A stretch of DNA of 64,000 bases. Origin: Aselliscus stoliczkanus. Taxonomy: Eukaryota; Chordata; Mammalia; Chiroptera; Hipposideridae. Position 1 is the first letter of the stretch. Every line of letters begins with the position of its first letter. A model generated the notes under the pieces. That model ran no database searches and was not told the origin of the DNA. It saw nothing but the letters and a program-made list of their open reading frames with translations. Positions 1 to 11,845 of this stretch are shown here, piece after piece. The stretch is from positions 62,029,501 through 62,093,500 of the forward strand of contig CM066731.1 of the NCBI GenBank assembly GCA_033961575.1. The letters run 5' to 3'. A program made the position numbers and the translations under genes.

Positions 1-1249
1 ATGAATCCTAAATACAGGAAATGGATATATGCAATCCCATCAGTAAAAGAAATTCTTACCCTGAGTCTTCATTTGTGATTTCACTTCTCGGGCTGAAGCC
101 TGTTCTCAGATATGGGTGAGCTTGGTGTGTCATGGAAGAGACTGCAAGACCCTGGTGGAGACAGGTGCCCTGGGCAGTTGCAAAGCTTGGGTGTTTCAAA
201 GGCAGTCACTTCTGAGAGCTTGGGCTTTCTAAAAACAGCCCTTGGGCCCTGGGAACTGTCTTATCTGACTTTCATTTCAAACTTCAAATTTATCTTTTTT
301 AATGGGGATTAATTTCTCTATTGGAATCAAGCATTTGCGTGTCTGAAAAAGGACTAACATATTTGGAGGGAACTAAAAGGTCCTTTGGTCACCACTGAGG
401 TGTCTGACATATTACAACTCTAGGCAGAAAACATCTTTGACATTGAAAAGCTGACCACTTCTTTTGTCTGGAGTAGTTATTCCCTGGATTGCATGACGGA
501 GGCCAAAGCCACATTAGCTTAAACTATACTTACCAAATACATCGAAATTCAGCCAGGGCTCTTATCAGACCTAGCCAGAAATTTCCCTTGTTCGCTCCCA
601 CTCTTTTTCAATTTTGCTGAGCTTCCTAGGAATTTATTTTAAAAGGTTGCTTCTTCGTGGGGGCTCATGAACATTATCATTTTGCTTTTCAGACAATTTT
701 ACGAAAACCGTTTAAATTCAACAAATACTCATTAATGTTTTTCTAAATATTAACTGTAGACCCAGCACGATGGCAAGCGACAGAATTCTAAGGGCTTTTT
801 CTCTCATGTAGCAATGAGCTTGGCTTCCAGTACATTTATTCTAGGCTGTCTTTAATTTACAGATTTCTCCAAGTGAAAGTCTGTCAGCTTACCTTATCTT
901 TTTTGCTCCAGGAAAGTGATTTGCCTGACCAAAGGGCAATTGCTTTCACTGAGAACTTTTGTGCTTAAGTACAGGAAACAATAAAATGCAGGTTTCCATT
1001 TTTAAGAAATTAGTTTCAGTCGTCCTGAATGCCTATAGGATGCTTTGAAACTGGCATTTCTTTCATTGTTTTGGCCTTCTGCACTGCTCTAGTCTGGAAG
1101 CATCAGTCAGACAGGGTGGGAGGAATACAGGGGCAGCCACAGGAGGTCCAAGAGCTGGAACCTGGTGGGAGAATCACGGCAGAATACCTGAGGGGAATGA
1201 CAATCTCGGGCTCATTGTAGCAAGTGATTGGCAAGAAACAGTAGCAGGG

Positions 1250-1282
<33 letters not shown>

Positions 1283-4166
1283 ACAGAACCCTTCCCTGGG
1301 GCAATAGTCAATTGTTGTGACACACATTAATCCTTTTTATTTTTTAAAAAATAAGCAAGTAAGTACATAGTAGGTTCCTGAGTAGCACATTACACCACAG
1401 TAGCACATTATAACTTTTTTCTGCACCCCCCTTTTTTGCTGAGTGAATAACTGAACATGACTCCATCACACTCTGTAGAGAGCTGCCCCGTTTCTTTTCC
1501 AGCTGCCCAGCAGATGTGTCATCCTTTATGGTGCTGAGGGACATCTGGGTGGTTTCCAATCTTCTCTTGTTACAAACAGTCCTAAAATGAATAGCCTGTG
1601 CCTAGGTCACTTTGTGTCTTTACGTTTTTATCCTTCGAATAGATTGCGCGAAGTGGGTTTGCTGATTCAAGGTACACGCACTTTTTCTGGGTGTTGTCGA
1701 GTTCCCTGCCACAGAGGTTGTACCACGCACGTTGCTTTCCCAAGCACAGATGGTGTTATGTTGGAGAAGCATGTAGGCATTTGAGATGCTTTAAGCCTGG
1801 TGTTTCTATAATCTGTTGAAATAAAAAACGAGGTCATCAGTGAATAGAGAAGGAGGTAGGTGTGGACTTGGTGTCCTGAGGGGATTAGAGAAGTGTTCAA
1901 GTAGTTTAAGAGGAAGATGAACAGCCAAATTGGTTAGGGCAATTGTTGAGGGCCCAGCCTATACTCTGGTCTGGGAGTTTCTCCCAGCATCCGACAGGCA
2001 GATTAATTCAGCAGGGATCCATAGGCCAAGTACAGGACATTAAAAAGACAAAGGTTGAATATTGGATGAATCTATGGCAGAGTAGGGATAGCACATAGAT
2101 GGGGAGATCAATGGAATTGAATATATTGGCAACAGAATTGAGTCTAGACTAGATGGGAAAGGAAATGAAGCTAAGGAGGATCCCAACAGGAAGGAGTGAA
2201 GAAACAGAATACCATGATAAGATACTTGTGGGAGATAGGCAATGGAAAAGCTTGATGGGTACAAAGCTGTGATCTGAGAGTGGAATTTTAGAGTTTTAAG
2301 ATTTCAGATATGGAGCAGTGTCAGGCCATAGCTTGGTCCCAGCCATGCCATGGGAGTTGACAGATGAATTGGAAGGTAATTGAAGTTAAGGAGGTTGGGA
2401 AACTGAGAGGCGAGGGCATTAGAAGGGACCTTGAAGTCCCATGGGATAGGGCTGAAGCTAACCAAACTATTTGATTAATGGAGGAAATGTCTACTATTAT
2501 TTTACTCTGATAGAGCCTATTGCCTAAGGTGTAGCTGTTGAAGTTCATAAAATAATTTTTAAAGGAACAAATGAACAAAGAACCCAATTGCTGTAGAAAA
2601 GATTTCTCAGCTATTAGAAGATAATATGGCTTCAGGATACTTGTGACATCTGTTAGTATTTGGGATGGTATTACTGCCTTGTTCTGTGATTTTTGTCTCT
2701 GATAGCTGACTACTAAGGGAAAGTGGCATATTTATTTTCCTGTATGTTATTTTTACCCATCTGTGAAGAAATATGGAATAGAAAGAAATATAAAGGATAA
2801 ATTGGGAAATCCGAGTTTTGCAAAATCCTCGTGTGGTTCATTACATGTGACTTTGGGTAGCAAGTCTCTTCTTTCTATATCTTCAGAGAGAAGCATGGTT
2901 CTGGATAACCTCTTCATGTACTACTAGCTCTAAAAATTCAGGTTTCTGTGACTATGGAATTTGAAGTAACTCAGAAAGTCAAAATTCTAGATATATTCAC
3001 CCATCTAGTCTGAAATTATTTTGGCTTCAGATTGTTTTGAAGGCAAATAATGAAACTCTGAGTTGGCCTTTTAAAACTATTTGAACCAAGTCAACCCAGT
3101 TTCTTGTCACAGAATGAGATTCAAAATGATGACACCTCTCAAATACTCCATGTCCCTCAATGAATGTTATCTCTGAAAAGATGATCTTCCTCATGAAAGC
3201 TAGGCATCTAAGGAGCCAGATCTTTCACCCTTGATCAGGCAAATAACATATGTTTCTCTTTCTACCTATTGTAGGTTTAAGGATGAAAAAATGTAATTTT
3301 CTGTAACAAAAACTTAATTTTATGTAGTACTTGGATGCATAAGACACAGCTTGTTTCCCTTGAGCAGATTACACACTAATAGGGAAGATAAGCCATGTGG
3401 AAATATAAACAAGTAACCACAGTTTAAAGCAGGCCAAATCCCATATGAATAGTATAAGTACAAATTAGATCTCTAGGTTATTTTTAAAAGGTGTTGAGAA
3501 GTAGAGAGTAGTTGAAATATTTGCATTTCTCATTTTTTATTTCTATACAATTTTTCCACTTTTAGCTCTTTCTATTTTTACCTAAATGATTTGCTTTTAT
3601 ATATACAGAAGTTAGCTATATTGCCAGTTATTTTTTATTTCATATTGATGTGCTTACAGTAAGTTTAGCATTACCAAGACATACAAACTACAATGTGATT
3701 TTTAAGTATGTATAGATAGTTGTAGACAATTCAATTGTCCACAGTGGATTGTCCACTTTCTGTATAGTATTAACTTTGCCCCATTTTCCTTCTGCACCTT
3801 GAAACGATCTTGAACACTTCAAAGTTCTTTAATAATTAGACAAGAGAAAGAAACAAAGATACAAATTAAATTAGCTGGTTGTCTTTAAGCAGCTTTGGTG
3901 TTTACAAAAAAAAACAAAAACAAAAAATAGTTTCTTCATTGGTGCTCCCATAGCACTTTATGTGAATTTATACTTGAAAATTTATCACATTGTATTTTAA
4001 TTCTTTGCTCAAATGCCTCCCCTCCCCTCTCTCCTGTTACCTCCTTCTCCCCTCTTTATCCTTTCCTTCCTCTTGCCTTCTCCCTCACCAGAATACAGCA
4101 TCTAGGAGAGAGGAACCTTTTCCTATTTACTTTTGTATTCCTTGTACCTTATACAGAGATAAACAC
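1..4166. other. Intronic stretch, mostly unrecognised
   Basis: AT-rich unique-looking DNA. Apart from a 28-A run at 1254-1281 I recognise no defined repeat or gene. Open frames are short and have no familiar protein features. Confidence 0.5.
1254..1281 (+). repeat. Poly(A) run, 28 A
   Basis: Uninterrupted run of 28 A. It could be the tail of a retroposed copy, but I see no SINE head upstream and no clear target-site duplication. Confidence 0.85.
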
Positions 4167-4295
4167 TGGATGGATGGATGGATGGATGGATGGATGGATG
4201 GATGGATGGATGGTGGTAGATGGGTGGATGAGTGGGTGGGTGGGTGGGTGGGTGGATGGATGGATGGATGGATGGATGGTGGATGGGTGGGTAGA
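4167..4295 (+). repeat. (TGGA)n/(TGGG)n tetranucleotide microsatellite
   Basis: Two blocks of TGGA units flank a TGGG-rich centre. The array keeps both strands open and creates artificial WMDG-like and HPSI-like reading frames, which are not genes. Confidence 0.95.
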
Positions 4296-7114
4296 TGTGA
4301 AGCAGCTATAACTAAGCTCTTCCACAATATCTGGAGAATCATTCATGATTGTCTTTTAACCATGAAACACCTGCCAAGTGTCAACTTCACTTTCCATGGG
4401 TTTCTTGACTCCAGTTCTAAAACATGGTTTATTTCAATGGTTTACTTAAAAGCTTCTCAAAGACTCTTACAAGTTAAGCTTAGTCTCTGAAAAGGAAGAT
4501 AATTACATATATGCAAAACTCACGGCAGATGGTTGAAATGCACTCTTAGGCTGAATTCACAGAGCCTCATGGAGGATTCGTTCCTCTCCTTTTTCTCCCT
4601 ACCTAAAAGGCTCCCAATTAACTGGATCTTACAGTTCTCTCCTGCTCTCTAGCCACTCAGATGGAACTTAAGGAAAGACACTTGGAAATGTATAAAAGAA
4701 AGTAAAAATAAAACTCAGGACGTCAGGAAAATACCTAGGTGCTGAAATTATGAGCACACTAGAAAATGAAGTGAATTTTAATGATGTGAAGCATTTTTTT
4801 TAAAAAAAGAAGGCTTTCAGCAAAAGAAGAGTGATGACACCTGTGCAGAAGGGTGGGCCCGCTCAGGGCAGTTGACTGCAGTCCTCTGCTTTGACATTGG
4901 CTTCTGATTACCAAGAGCACAGGCATTGCTTGTCATTGATGGTCCATCAGGAAGCAGATCATTTCAACGCTCTGGGGTGTGGCAGGTTTGCATCTAGCGA
5001 AGGGCCTTCAGTCAGATGCCTACGTCCATGGCACCTGCCCCACGTTAGCCCTAAACCAAGAACCTTAGGAAGACTGATTATTCAGCTCTGTGCAGAACTC
5101 AAACAGCATACTGTGCTCACCAAAAGCTACCAGACTGTCAGGAATTAATATCAGATATTTGAGATGCAAATCAAGGGTGATCATGAGGCGTGTGAAATGC
5201 CTCAGGGCCACTGCCCATAGTAGGCACAATTCTGGGCCAAATCCATTGGGTCCACCCTGAACAAGACCTTTCTTCTCCATCATCGGAAGTCAGCCACTGT
5301 TCAATGTTCTCTCTTCTTCCCCTGGCTGCTTTTCTTAAGTTGTCAAGCAGGCCTGGAGCTGCTGTTTACATTTTCATATGAATACCTTTGGCTTCGTGTC
5401 TGCATATAAGTAAAACTGTTCACTGTATTTAAAGAAGCTTTAAGGGAGGACAGAGAAAAATACAGAGCAACGCGAGAAGCTGGCATTGTGTCTTTTGCTC
5501 TTTCTTTTCCACTAAAAAAAAACAACATTCATTTCTGATGCCTTAATTTCTTAAGCCTTTTCACAGTTTTTAATCTAATTTAATTGACTCCTATTTTAAG
5601 AAGCCAGTGGATCTTTTGCTTTTTATTCCCCTATAGATCTTGTGACTCTAACTAGTCTCAAACATGTTTCCAGGAAGAGGTTTGCATCATCTTTGTTAAT
5701 GGTGGGGTTAGTTCAAAGTAAACAAGATAATGTATCATTTAGAAAATTATTTGTTAGTTTCTTTCCAACCAAAACCTTCAGTAGTTTAAAAGATACCCTG
5801 TAGAATTGAAACTGTACAATGAAAGAAAGCTGCTTTGGTGACTTTATGTAAAAATAATTCCTCTCTTAGAGTAGAAGTAGGTTTGCAAATTAACGAGGTA
5901 GAGGCAAAATAGAGAATTGCATTGTAAGAAAGTGACTCACAATGTTTTGACTTTTTAAAATATATCTTTCCTGACAGCAAAGGCTGCATGATCATTTGAT
6001 TGCTTTCTAATTAATGTTAAGTTTTTCATTATAAATATCACACTTTGACCACCAGAGCTACCAGTGGTGACCTCATATTCCCTGTCCTTGAAGGACACAC
6101 CAGGCAATTATGACTATGGGTGTCCTTATTCTAACCCTAGATCCAAGCAATACCACCATGAGAAAGCTGCCATTGGTAGCAGTGAAGTAAATCAATGTTT
6201 GTTTGCTCGGAAGTAAAAATAGGTACTTGCTAATAAGTATGCATTCCTTGCCACTTTTATTTACAAAGAATGAGCCAATCATGAAGTGCCCTCAATAAAT
6301 AAAACCAAGTTGCAATTTTCACCAACTAGTTAAAATGATATATATTTTTGTAAAAAAAACGCTGTACTTTCTACAAAGGAGACTATGGATTGAGCAGATA
6401 AAGTGCATCCAAGGCCCAGGGCGCGCCCACCAGGGCAGATCCTGCATGAAGTCCCTGCCTGAAGAAGGCTGCATGCAAACTTTAAAAGAAGAATTTAACC
6501 TGGAGGAATTCAGGGACCCATTTGGAGTCTCTGAACACAAAAACGTTTGCAAACAGCAAATCAAAGCTGTGGTTTAAAGGCTCCAAAGTCAGATAGGCCA
6601 AAGGTAGAGCCTGAAAGCGACAGAAACTCTCTGCCAATATGCCACCACATTTAGGAATTTAGATTTAAGGTGGCCTCCCTACAGTCTGTGAACCCAACGG
6701 ACACATTTTAAAGTTTAGCCTTGGTGTCCTCCGGATGTTATGTGCTAAGGTCTACACCTGGAATTAATCAGTTCTTACGTCTAACTTCTGACTCATTTTT
6801 TCTTTTCTGTTGAGCTGAGGTGGTGAAGCAGCTGTGTCACGGCCTCTTAAGACCCTGGTGCTTGTACCCCATCTAGAGGAGTTGTCATCCTCCACGTGAA
6901 CAAAGCCTGTTCATCTCTGTTTCTGGCACATCCTGGAATCTCCCAGCACAGCTTGGTGCATGGTCTTCCTCTAAGACAGTCTCAGCTGACTTTTCCTTAG
7001 GGTTTTTTCCCACCATTCCCGATGCATTGAGCATTCAGCTCAATATATATTGAGCGCCTCTTCTGTGCCCTGCCCTGAGGGAGAGTGCAAGCAGTGAAGT
7101 AATGTAAACTTGCC
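4296..7114. other. Intronic stretch, nothing recognised
   Basis: No gene or confident repeat. A short piece near 7028-7080 reads like the tail of an old mammal-wide repeat (a 'TTGAGCGCCT..TGTGCC' word). An 80-codon frame at 6335-6577 is open on both strands but shows no recognisable domain. Confidence 0.45.
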
Positions 7115-7385
7115 TCCCATTCTACACCGACTTGACTCCTCCTATCCTTCACAGGAACCATCACTTCCTCAGAGAAGCATCCCTTACCCCCAGCCTAGGT
7201 GTTGTCTTTGTTCACTAGAATCTCACTCTTTCCTTCCTAGAATATATTTGTTTGTAAACAAACTCATTTATTGATTATTTTACTGATGCCTGTCTCCCTA
7301 TGCCTGATTCTGCTCACCAATTTATTGTAGTGCCTGGCACACAGTAATGCTCATTTAATTGGAGAATTGATTGGAGGGTGATGAT
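7115..7385 (+). repeat. L2 LINE, 3' end fragment
   Basis: The order of words is that of the L2 3' end: an 'AGAAGCATCCCTTACC' part, then 'CTGTCTCCC', then 'GTGCCTGGCACACAGTAATGC', then a GATGAATGGATGG tail. It is old and diverged. Confidence 0.75.
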
Positions 7386-8019
7386 GAATGGATGGATTAA
7401 AGAATGAAACATAATTTCTTCCCTTCAAGAGCCCCTAGCATATTACAGGGCAATAAGCATAGCTGGGCTTGGAAAAATAAGTTTGGGGTAAAATTATCAA
7501 CTGCCTTGCTAAGGTGTTGTGACATTGTCTTGTAAGCAACATGAAGTCAACCAAGATGTTAAAACAACGACAAAGTTAGTGTTTCAGGGTGCTCCTCAAG
7601 GTAGTGGATGGAGGCCAGACTGGGAAAGGTGGTGAGGCAGGAGGCAGGAAGGGCAGGAGGGGCTGCAGAGGCCGCCATCATGGGGATGAGGGTTACACAA
7701 AGGCAGCAGCTTCAGAACAACAGGAGTGCGGGGCTGGGTAACAGTGGCCAGCCATCCCTGTGCTTCTGGAGAAGATAAGAAGCTTTGCAAGGAGTACCCT
7801 CCAAAGGATGACCTGCTCCTGTGGAGACAGTGAGGTCTGGCTTATTAAAATTCCCTGACCCAGGGACCCACACAGCAAAAGGATCCTCGAGCCAGGGGCT
7901 GATCGAAACCTGAACTTGACACATGAGGCAATACCAGCAGAAAGATATGTTTCTTCCTGGCCATTTTTCTGACAGTGTTCAGAAGGTTAAAACTCTGGGT
8001 GAAGTCAGACAGACAGTTA

Positions 8020-9540
8020 GTCAACCGGTATTTACTCAGCACTGGACATATACCAGGAAGTGGGGATAAAAGGATTAGAAAGATGGACATGGATATGGCC
8101 ACTGTCCTTGGAAAGCATCGGGACTAATGAGCAAAAGTGCAGCAAATGAGCAGGTGCAGCTCAGTGTGAGGCACAGAGAACTGTGGGTGCATATGGGAGC
8201 AGCACCAACCTGGTCCCAGGGGACATGTGGTCCCAAAGAACCTGGGATCTAAGCTGCAAAGCCGATGAGGAGAGGAGTTAATCAGGGGAGAAGTAGAAGA
8301 AGATGTGCCAGCAAAGGGACCAGCATTGCACAGACTTCTAGACAAGAGAGAGCATGGCTGTGAGAGGGAGGCAGAGGAATTCTACAGTGTAGGGTTCAGG
8401 AGGTGAGTGGGGGTGGGGAGGCAAAAGCTGATGAGGTGAGGGAGGGCCTGGAGAGTTAGGCAGGGACAAGGTCACACAGTGCCTTGTAATCTACTTCAGA
8501 AAGTGAGCTTTACAGTGAGGGGGATTGGAGGATGGGCTTTACGTTTTAGAAAGATGATTGGTTACAGTGTGGACTTGGGAGGAGCAGGACATGGGGAGGA
8601 AAGGCTGAAGCATTAATATGGGCAAGAAATAATGGTGGCCAACACTCAGGGAGGGGTGATGGGGTGAAGAGTCATGACTAGATGAGAGAGGCATTTACGA
8701 GGTGGGTTGGTCAGGCTTCCAGGACTGACTGGGTGAGAAGGGAAGAAGAGAGCAGATGTGGATGATGCTGGCCTCACTGCGGGATGGCGAGGCCTTTCGC
8801 TGTGTCACAGCACACAGAAGAGGCACAGATGTCAGTGACCGAGGAGAGACAGTGAATTTGGTCTCAGGTGTGTTTGGGTAAAAAGTACCCATGGGACAAA
8901 TCTAAAACTAAGGACAGAGATTTCAGTCATCTCTGTGACCCCTCTTGCTGATCATTCGTATGTGGGCGTGAGCACAGTGCATAGCAACACAGGCTTCTGA
9001 GTCTGGGAGACCAGATGAGGTGCAAGTCACTCATGAGCTTGGATATCACATCACTAACCCTATTTCTTCATCATAAGCTGCAGTAATAGTATTATCTACT
9101 TTGTAGGATTTGGGGAGAAATAAATGACATAATGCTGGCAAACCTTCATAAATCTTCGGTGGTGGTGGCAGTAGCTTAGGACCATCTATTAAGAAAACGT
9201 GGATTAGAGAACCATCAGTGTATAGATGGTATTTGGAATCACAGGAAGAAATGAGAGTACAATGGAATGTATGGGAGAACACCAACATTAAAAGGATACA
9301 TACACAACATGCACAGTGGAGATTGATAAGTACCCAGGGAGGTAAGAGGAAAATGGAGAGATGCCATAACATCATGGAAGCCTACGGAAGGGAAGGTTTC
9401 AAGAAGAGGAGTCGTCAGTAGAGTAAAACCTTGCCAACGGGTCAAGAAAGGGAAAGGCTGTAAAGTGACATTGAATTCCGAGACAGGTAGGATCAGTGAC
9501 CCCCTGAGACAAAAGTTTTTAGTAGAAGGGCAGGGCAAAA
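8020..9540 (+). repeat. Long ancient mammal-wide interspersed repeat (family not named)
   Basis: Purine-rich text carries phrases of a familiar old repeat: 'GTCACACAGTGCCTTGTAATC', then 'TTACGTTTTAGAAAGATGATTGG', then 'CATCAGTGTATAGATGGTATTT', then 'GTTTCAAGAAGAGGAGTCGTCAG', in that order. I recognise the repeat but cannot safely give its database name. A MIR-like unit sits inside it. Open frames here are products of the purine bias. Confidence 0.5.
8955..9140 (+). repeat. MIR SINE
   Basis: It contains the MIR order: 'GCATAGCAACACAGGCTTCTGAGTCTG', a diverged '..CATCACTAACCC' segment, 'TTCTTCATCATAAGCTG', 'AATAGTATTATCTACTTTGTAGGATT' and 'AATAAATGACATAATGC'. Confidence 0.65.
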
Positions 9541-10196
9541 ATGAGATAGAGCAGGTTGAGAGATCTTGCTAGATATGGATCACTATTTAGCATGCAGACA
9601 CTTTTTATTTTAAAAAAACAGCGCAGGGCAGGGGCATGAGAGTAAATTAAAAATGTTCTCTGGTTATAGAAATTAGACTTTGCCTCAATGCTTTGGCTCA
9701 GTGTGTAACAAAAAGACCTTCAGGGGCCTGGATGTAGGTCTCCATTCTAGCTTTTTATCAGGCATTGTCAGGCGCTGGCAGAGGCAAGGGAAAATAATAA
9801 TTCTAAAGTCGTTTCCTACAGAGGAGACTTCTTGAATACACCATCCAAGCATAATGTATTTATTCTCTTCTCAAGGCTTTTTTGAAAAGGAATTAAACTC
9901 TATGTAGCATCCGTGGCAATTTTCGGCATTGCCTGCATATTCTCTTGGGGAACTCATTTTCCCACTTAGAGCATTATCAGGTCTCTGATGAGCAAGGACT
10001 CTGAGAACAGCCTACATCTCTAGGCCCCATTTTAGGGTCTTCTCAGTGACTTTTGTGAATTTGAAAGCAGCCTTGCCTCCCCAGTGACACTGGCACAGAG
10101 ACCACTGAGAGGGTTAAGACACTCAGGTTCACTTATCCTTGTGTGGACATTGTATGTGACCTGTACTAAGCCTTCATCTTCAAACCAAACAAGCTT

Positions 10197-10201
<5 letters not shown>

Positions 10202-10247
<46 letters not shown>
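10202..10247 (+). repeat. (CT)23 dinucleotide microsatellite
   Basis: Perfect CT repeat of 46 nt. Confidence 0.97.
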
Positions 10248-10249
<2 letters not shown>

Positions 10250-10426
10250 CTCACACCATTCAAAGCCTTTCACCTGGAAATAGCATTTAACAGGCAAGGC
10301 AACTAAGGCACTAACTGATACATTTTTAGGCAAGTGTGTCCCAATGCATCATCACTCATCAAACCAGAGCCAGGCCCCTTCTCATTAGCCAGCACTGCCT
10401 TTCTTTTCACATGCAAGTCTTTTTAA

Positions 10427-10632
10427 ATTTTTTATTTTATTTTATTTTTCAATGATAGTTGACATACAGTATAACATTATTAGTTTCAGGTGTACAACAT
10501 ACAGCATAGTGATCAGACCTTTATATAACTTACAAAGTGATCCCCCTGATAAGTCTAGTCCCCACCTAGCACCATTCATAGTTATTACACTGTTATTGAC
10601 TGTATTCCCTGTGATATTTTTTACATCCCTGA
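10427..10632 (+). repeat. L1-type LINE 3' UTR fragment
   Basis: A T-rich start leads into 'GATAGTTGACATACAGTATAAC', then 'TTAGTTTCAGGTGTACAACA', then 'CACCATTCATAGTTATTACA'. The 'TTAGTTTCAGGTGTA' word recurs at about 26127 and 34231, so this is one family present three times here. Confidence 0.65.
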
Positions 10633-10782
10633 GTCGACACTGCCTTTTTCATCAGGGGTTCCCAGGCAGTCACAGTCAACTCCAATTTTCAGCATCATCC
10701 TCAGTGGGATGACTTGCAGTAAGTGACCCCTGTTGCACAATCTTACGTTTCAGAACTGCCGCTCTACTTCCTTTTTTAACAG

Positions 10783-10925
10783 AGCCATCCCTGGAGCCAG
10801 ACTGCCTGGGTTCAAGTCCTGGCTCTGCCACTTGCCAGCTATGGGCAATTTACTTAATCTCTCTGTGCCTCAGTTGCCCACCTTGTATAATGAGGACAAC
10901 AGTAGTGTCAGCTGATAGTCTAATG
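10783..10925 (+). repeat. MIR SINE
   Basis: Near-consensus MIR core: 'GGAGCCAGACTGCCTGGGTTCAAG', 'CTCTGCCACTTGCCAGCT', 'CTTAATCTCTCTGTGCCTCAG', and the following ATAATGAGGA segment. Confidence 0.9.
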
Positions 10926-11509
10926 ATGAAGACACCATGAGTTAACATATGTCATATATTTATCATTCTGCATGGCCTTTAACCACTGTCTTTCCTCCCT
11001 TTGTAAACTAAGGATGGTGATAGCACCTACCTTAAAATGTGTTTGAGATGCTGACAGCCAGTGCATGGAAGTGCTTGGCTGTTACTAGTTAGCATCTCCT
11101 CCCATTTAGTAGATGCCCTTGTCAAAGCTGGCTTGGAAAATCAGGACAGCTGCTGGACTGGTTCATGAAAATTTTTGTGCATCTTTTTGTGTATCTTCAA
11201 TGGTAGGTCATTTTCCAATTGATGTATTCCCTTTGTATCTCACTTCCCCCATTTTTCAGGTTGTGTTTGTAACAACTCAAAGCATGAAACCCAACTCCAC
11301 ATGCTTCCTGGGTGGAAGATGGCTGGTGGCTCTCCCCTTAGGAAAATACAACTAATTTCAGGGAAATCCTCCACAATATTCATTGTTTCATTACCCCAAC
11401 ATCCATAGCCTTTGAGAAACAAGTCACAAAAAAGGTGAACATATGCCCTACAGTAACCTTATCAACTCAGTTCAGCTGTGCCAAAGTGGGAGCTAGCTTT
11501 GATATAGAT

Positions 11510-11566
11510 GTCCTATATATATTAATATATATCATATATATGCTGTATGTGTAAAAGATAGATATC

Positions 11567-11607
<41 letters not shown>
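11510..11607. repeat. AT-rich region with (TA)n array
   Basis: A mixed ATATA tract is followed by an uninterrupted (AT/TA)n from 11570 to 11607. It is prone to cruciform formation and replication slippage. Confidence 0.9.
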
Positions 11608-11611
<4 letters not shown>

Positions 11612-11619
11612 CTTATGTA

Positions 11620-11845
11620 ACCCATCACATGCCATGCAGTGTTCTAACCACTTTAGATATATTCATTATTTAGAATAACTTTATCGTGTAATACTAGTAT
11701 TCTCATTTCCCCCTTTTTACATATGAGGAAACTGAAGAATGAAATGAATAAGTAGCTCAGAGAAGATCGATCCAGTAATAAGGAGAGCCAGGATTTGGAT
11801 CCAGGTAGCCTGGAGCCAGAGGCTACATCCTTACCTGTGATGTGT
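11620..11845 (-). repeat. MIR SINE
   Basis: Reverse-strand MIR words: 'TACATATGAGGAAACTGAAG', '..AGCCAGGATTTGGATCCAGGTAGCCTGGAGCCAGAGGCT'. Confidence 0.8.

Noticed and set aside
3990..4490. 166-codon frame on the plus strand
   Set aside because: It reads through the TGGA microsatellite; the WMDG repeats are simple-repeat translation.
6335..6577. 80-codon frame with a matching open frame on the other strand
   Set aside because: Tempting as a small exon because it is open on both strands and GC-richer than its surroundings, but no splice sites, domain or family resemblance can be seen.
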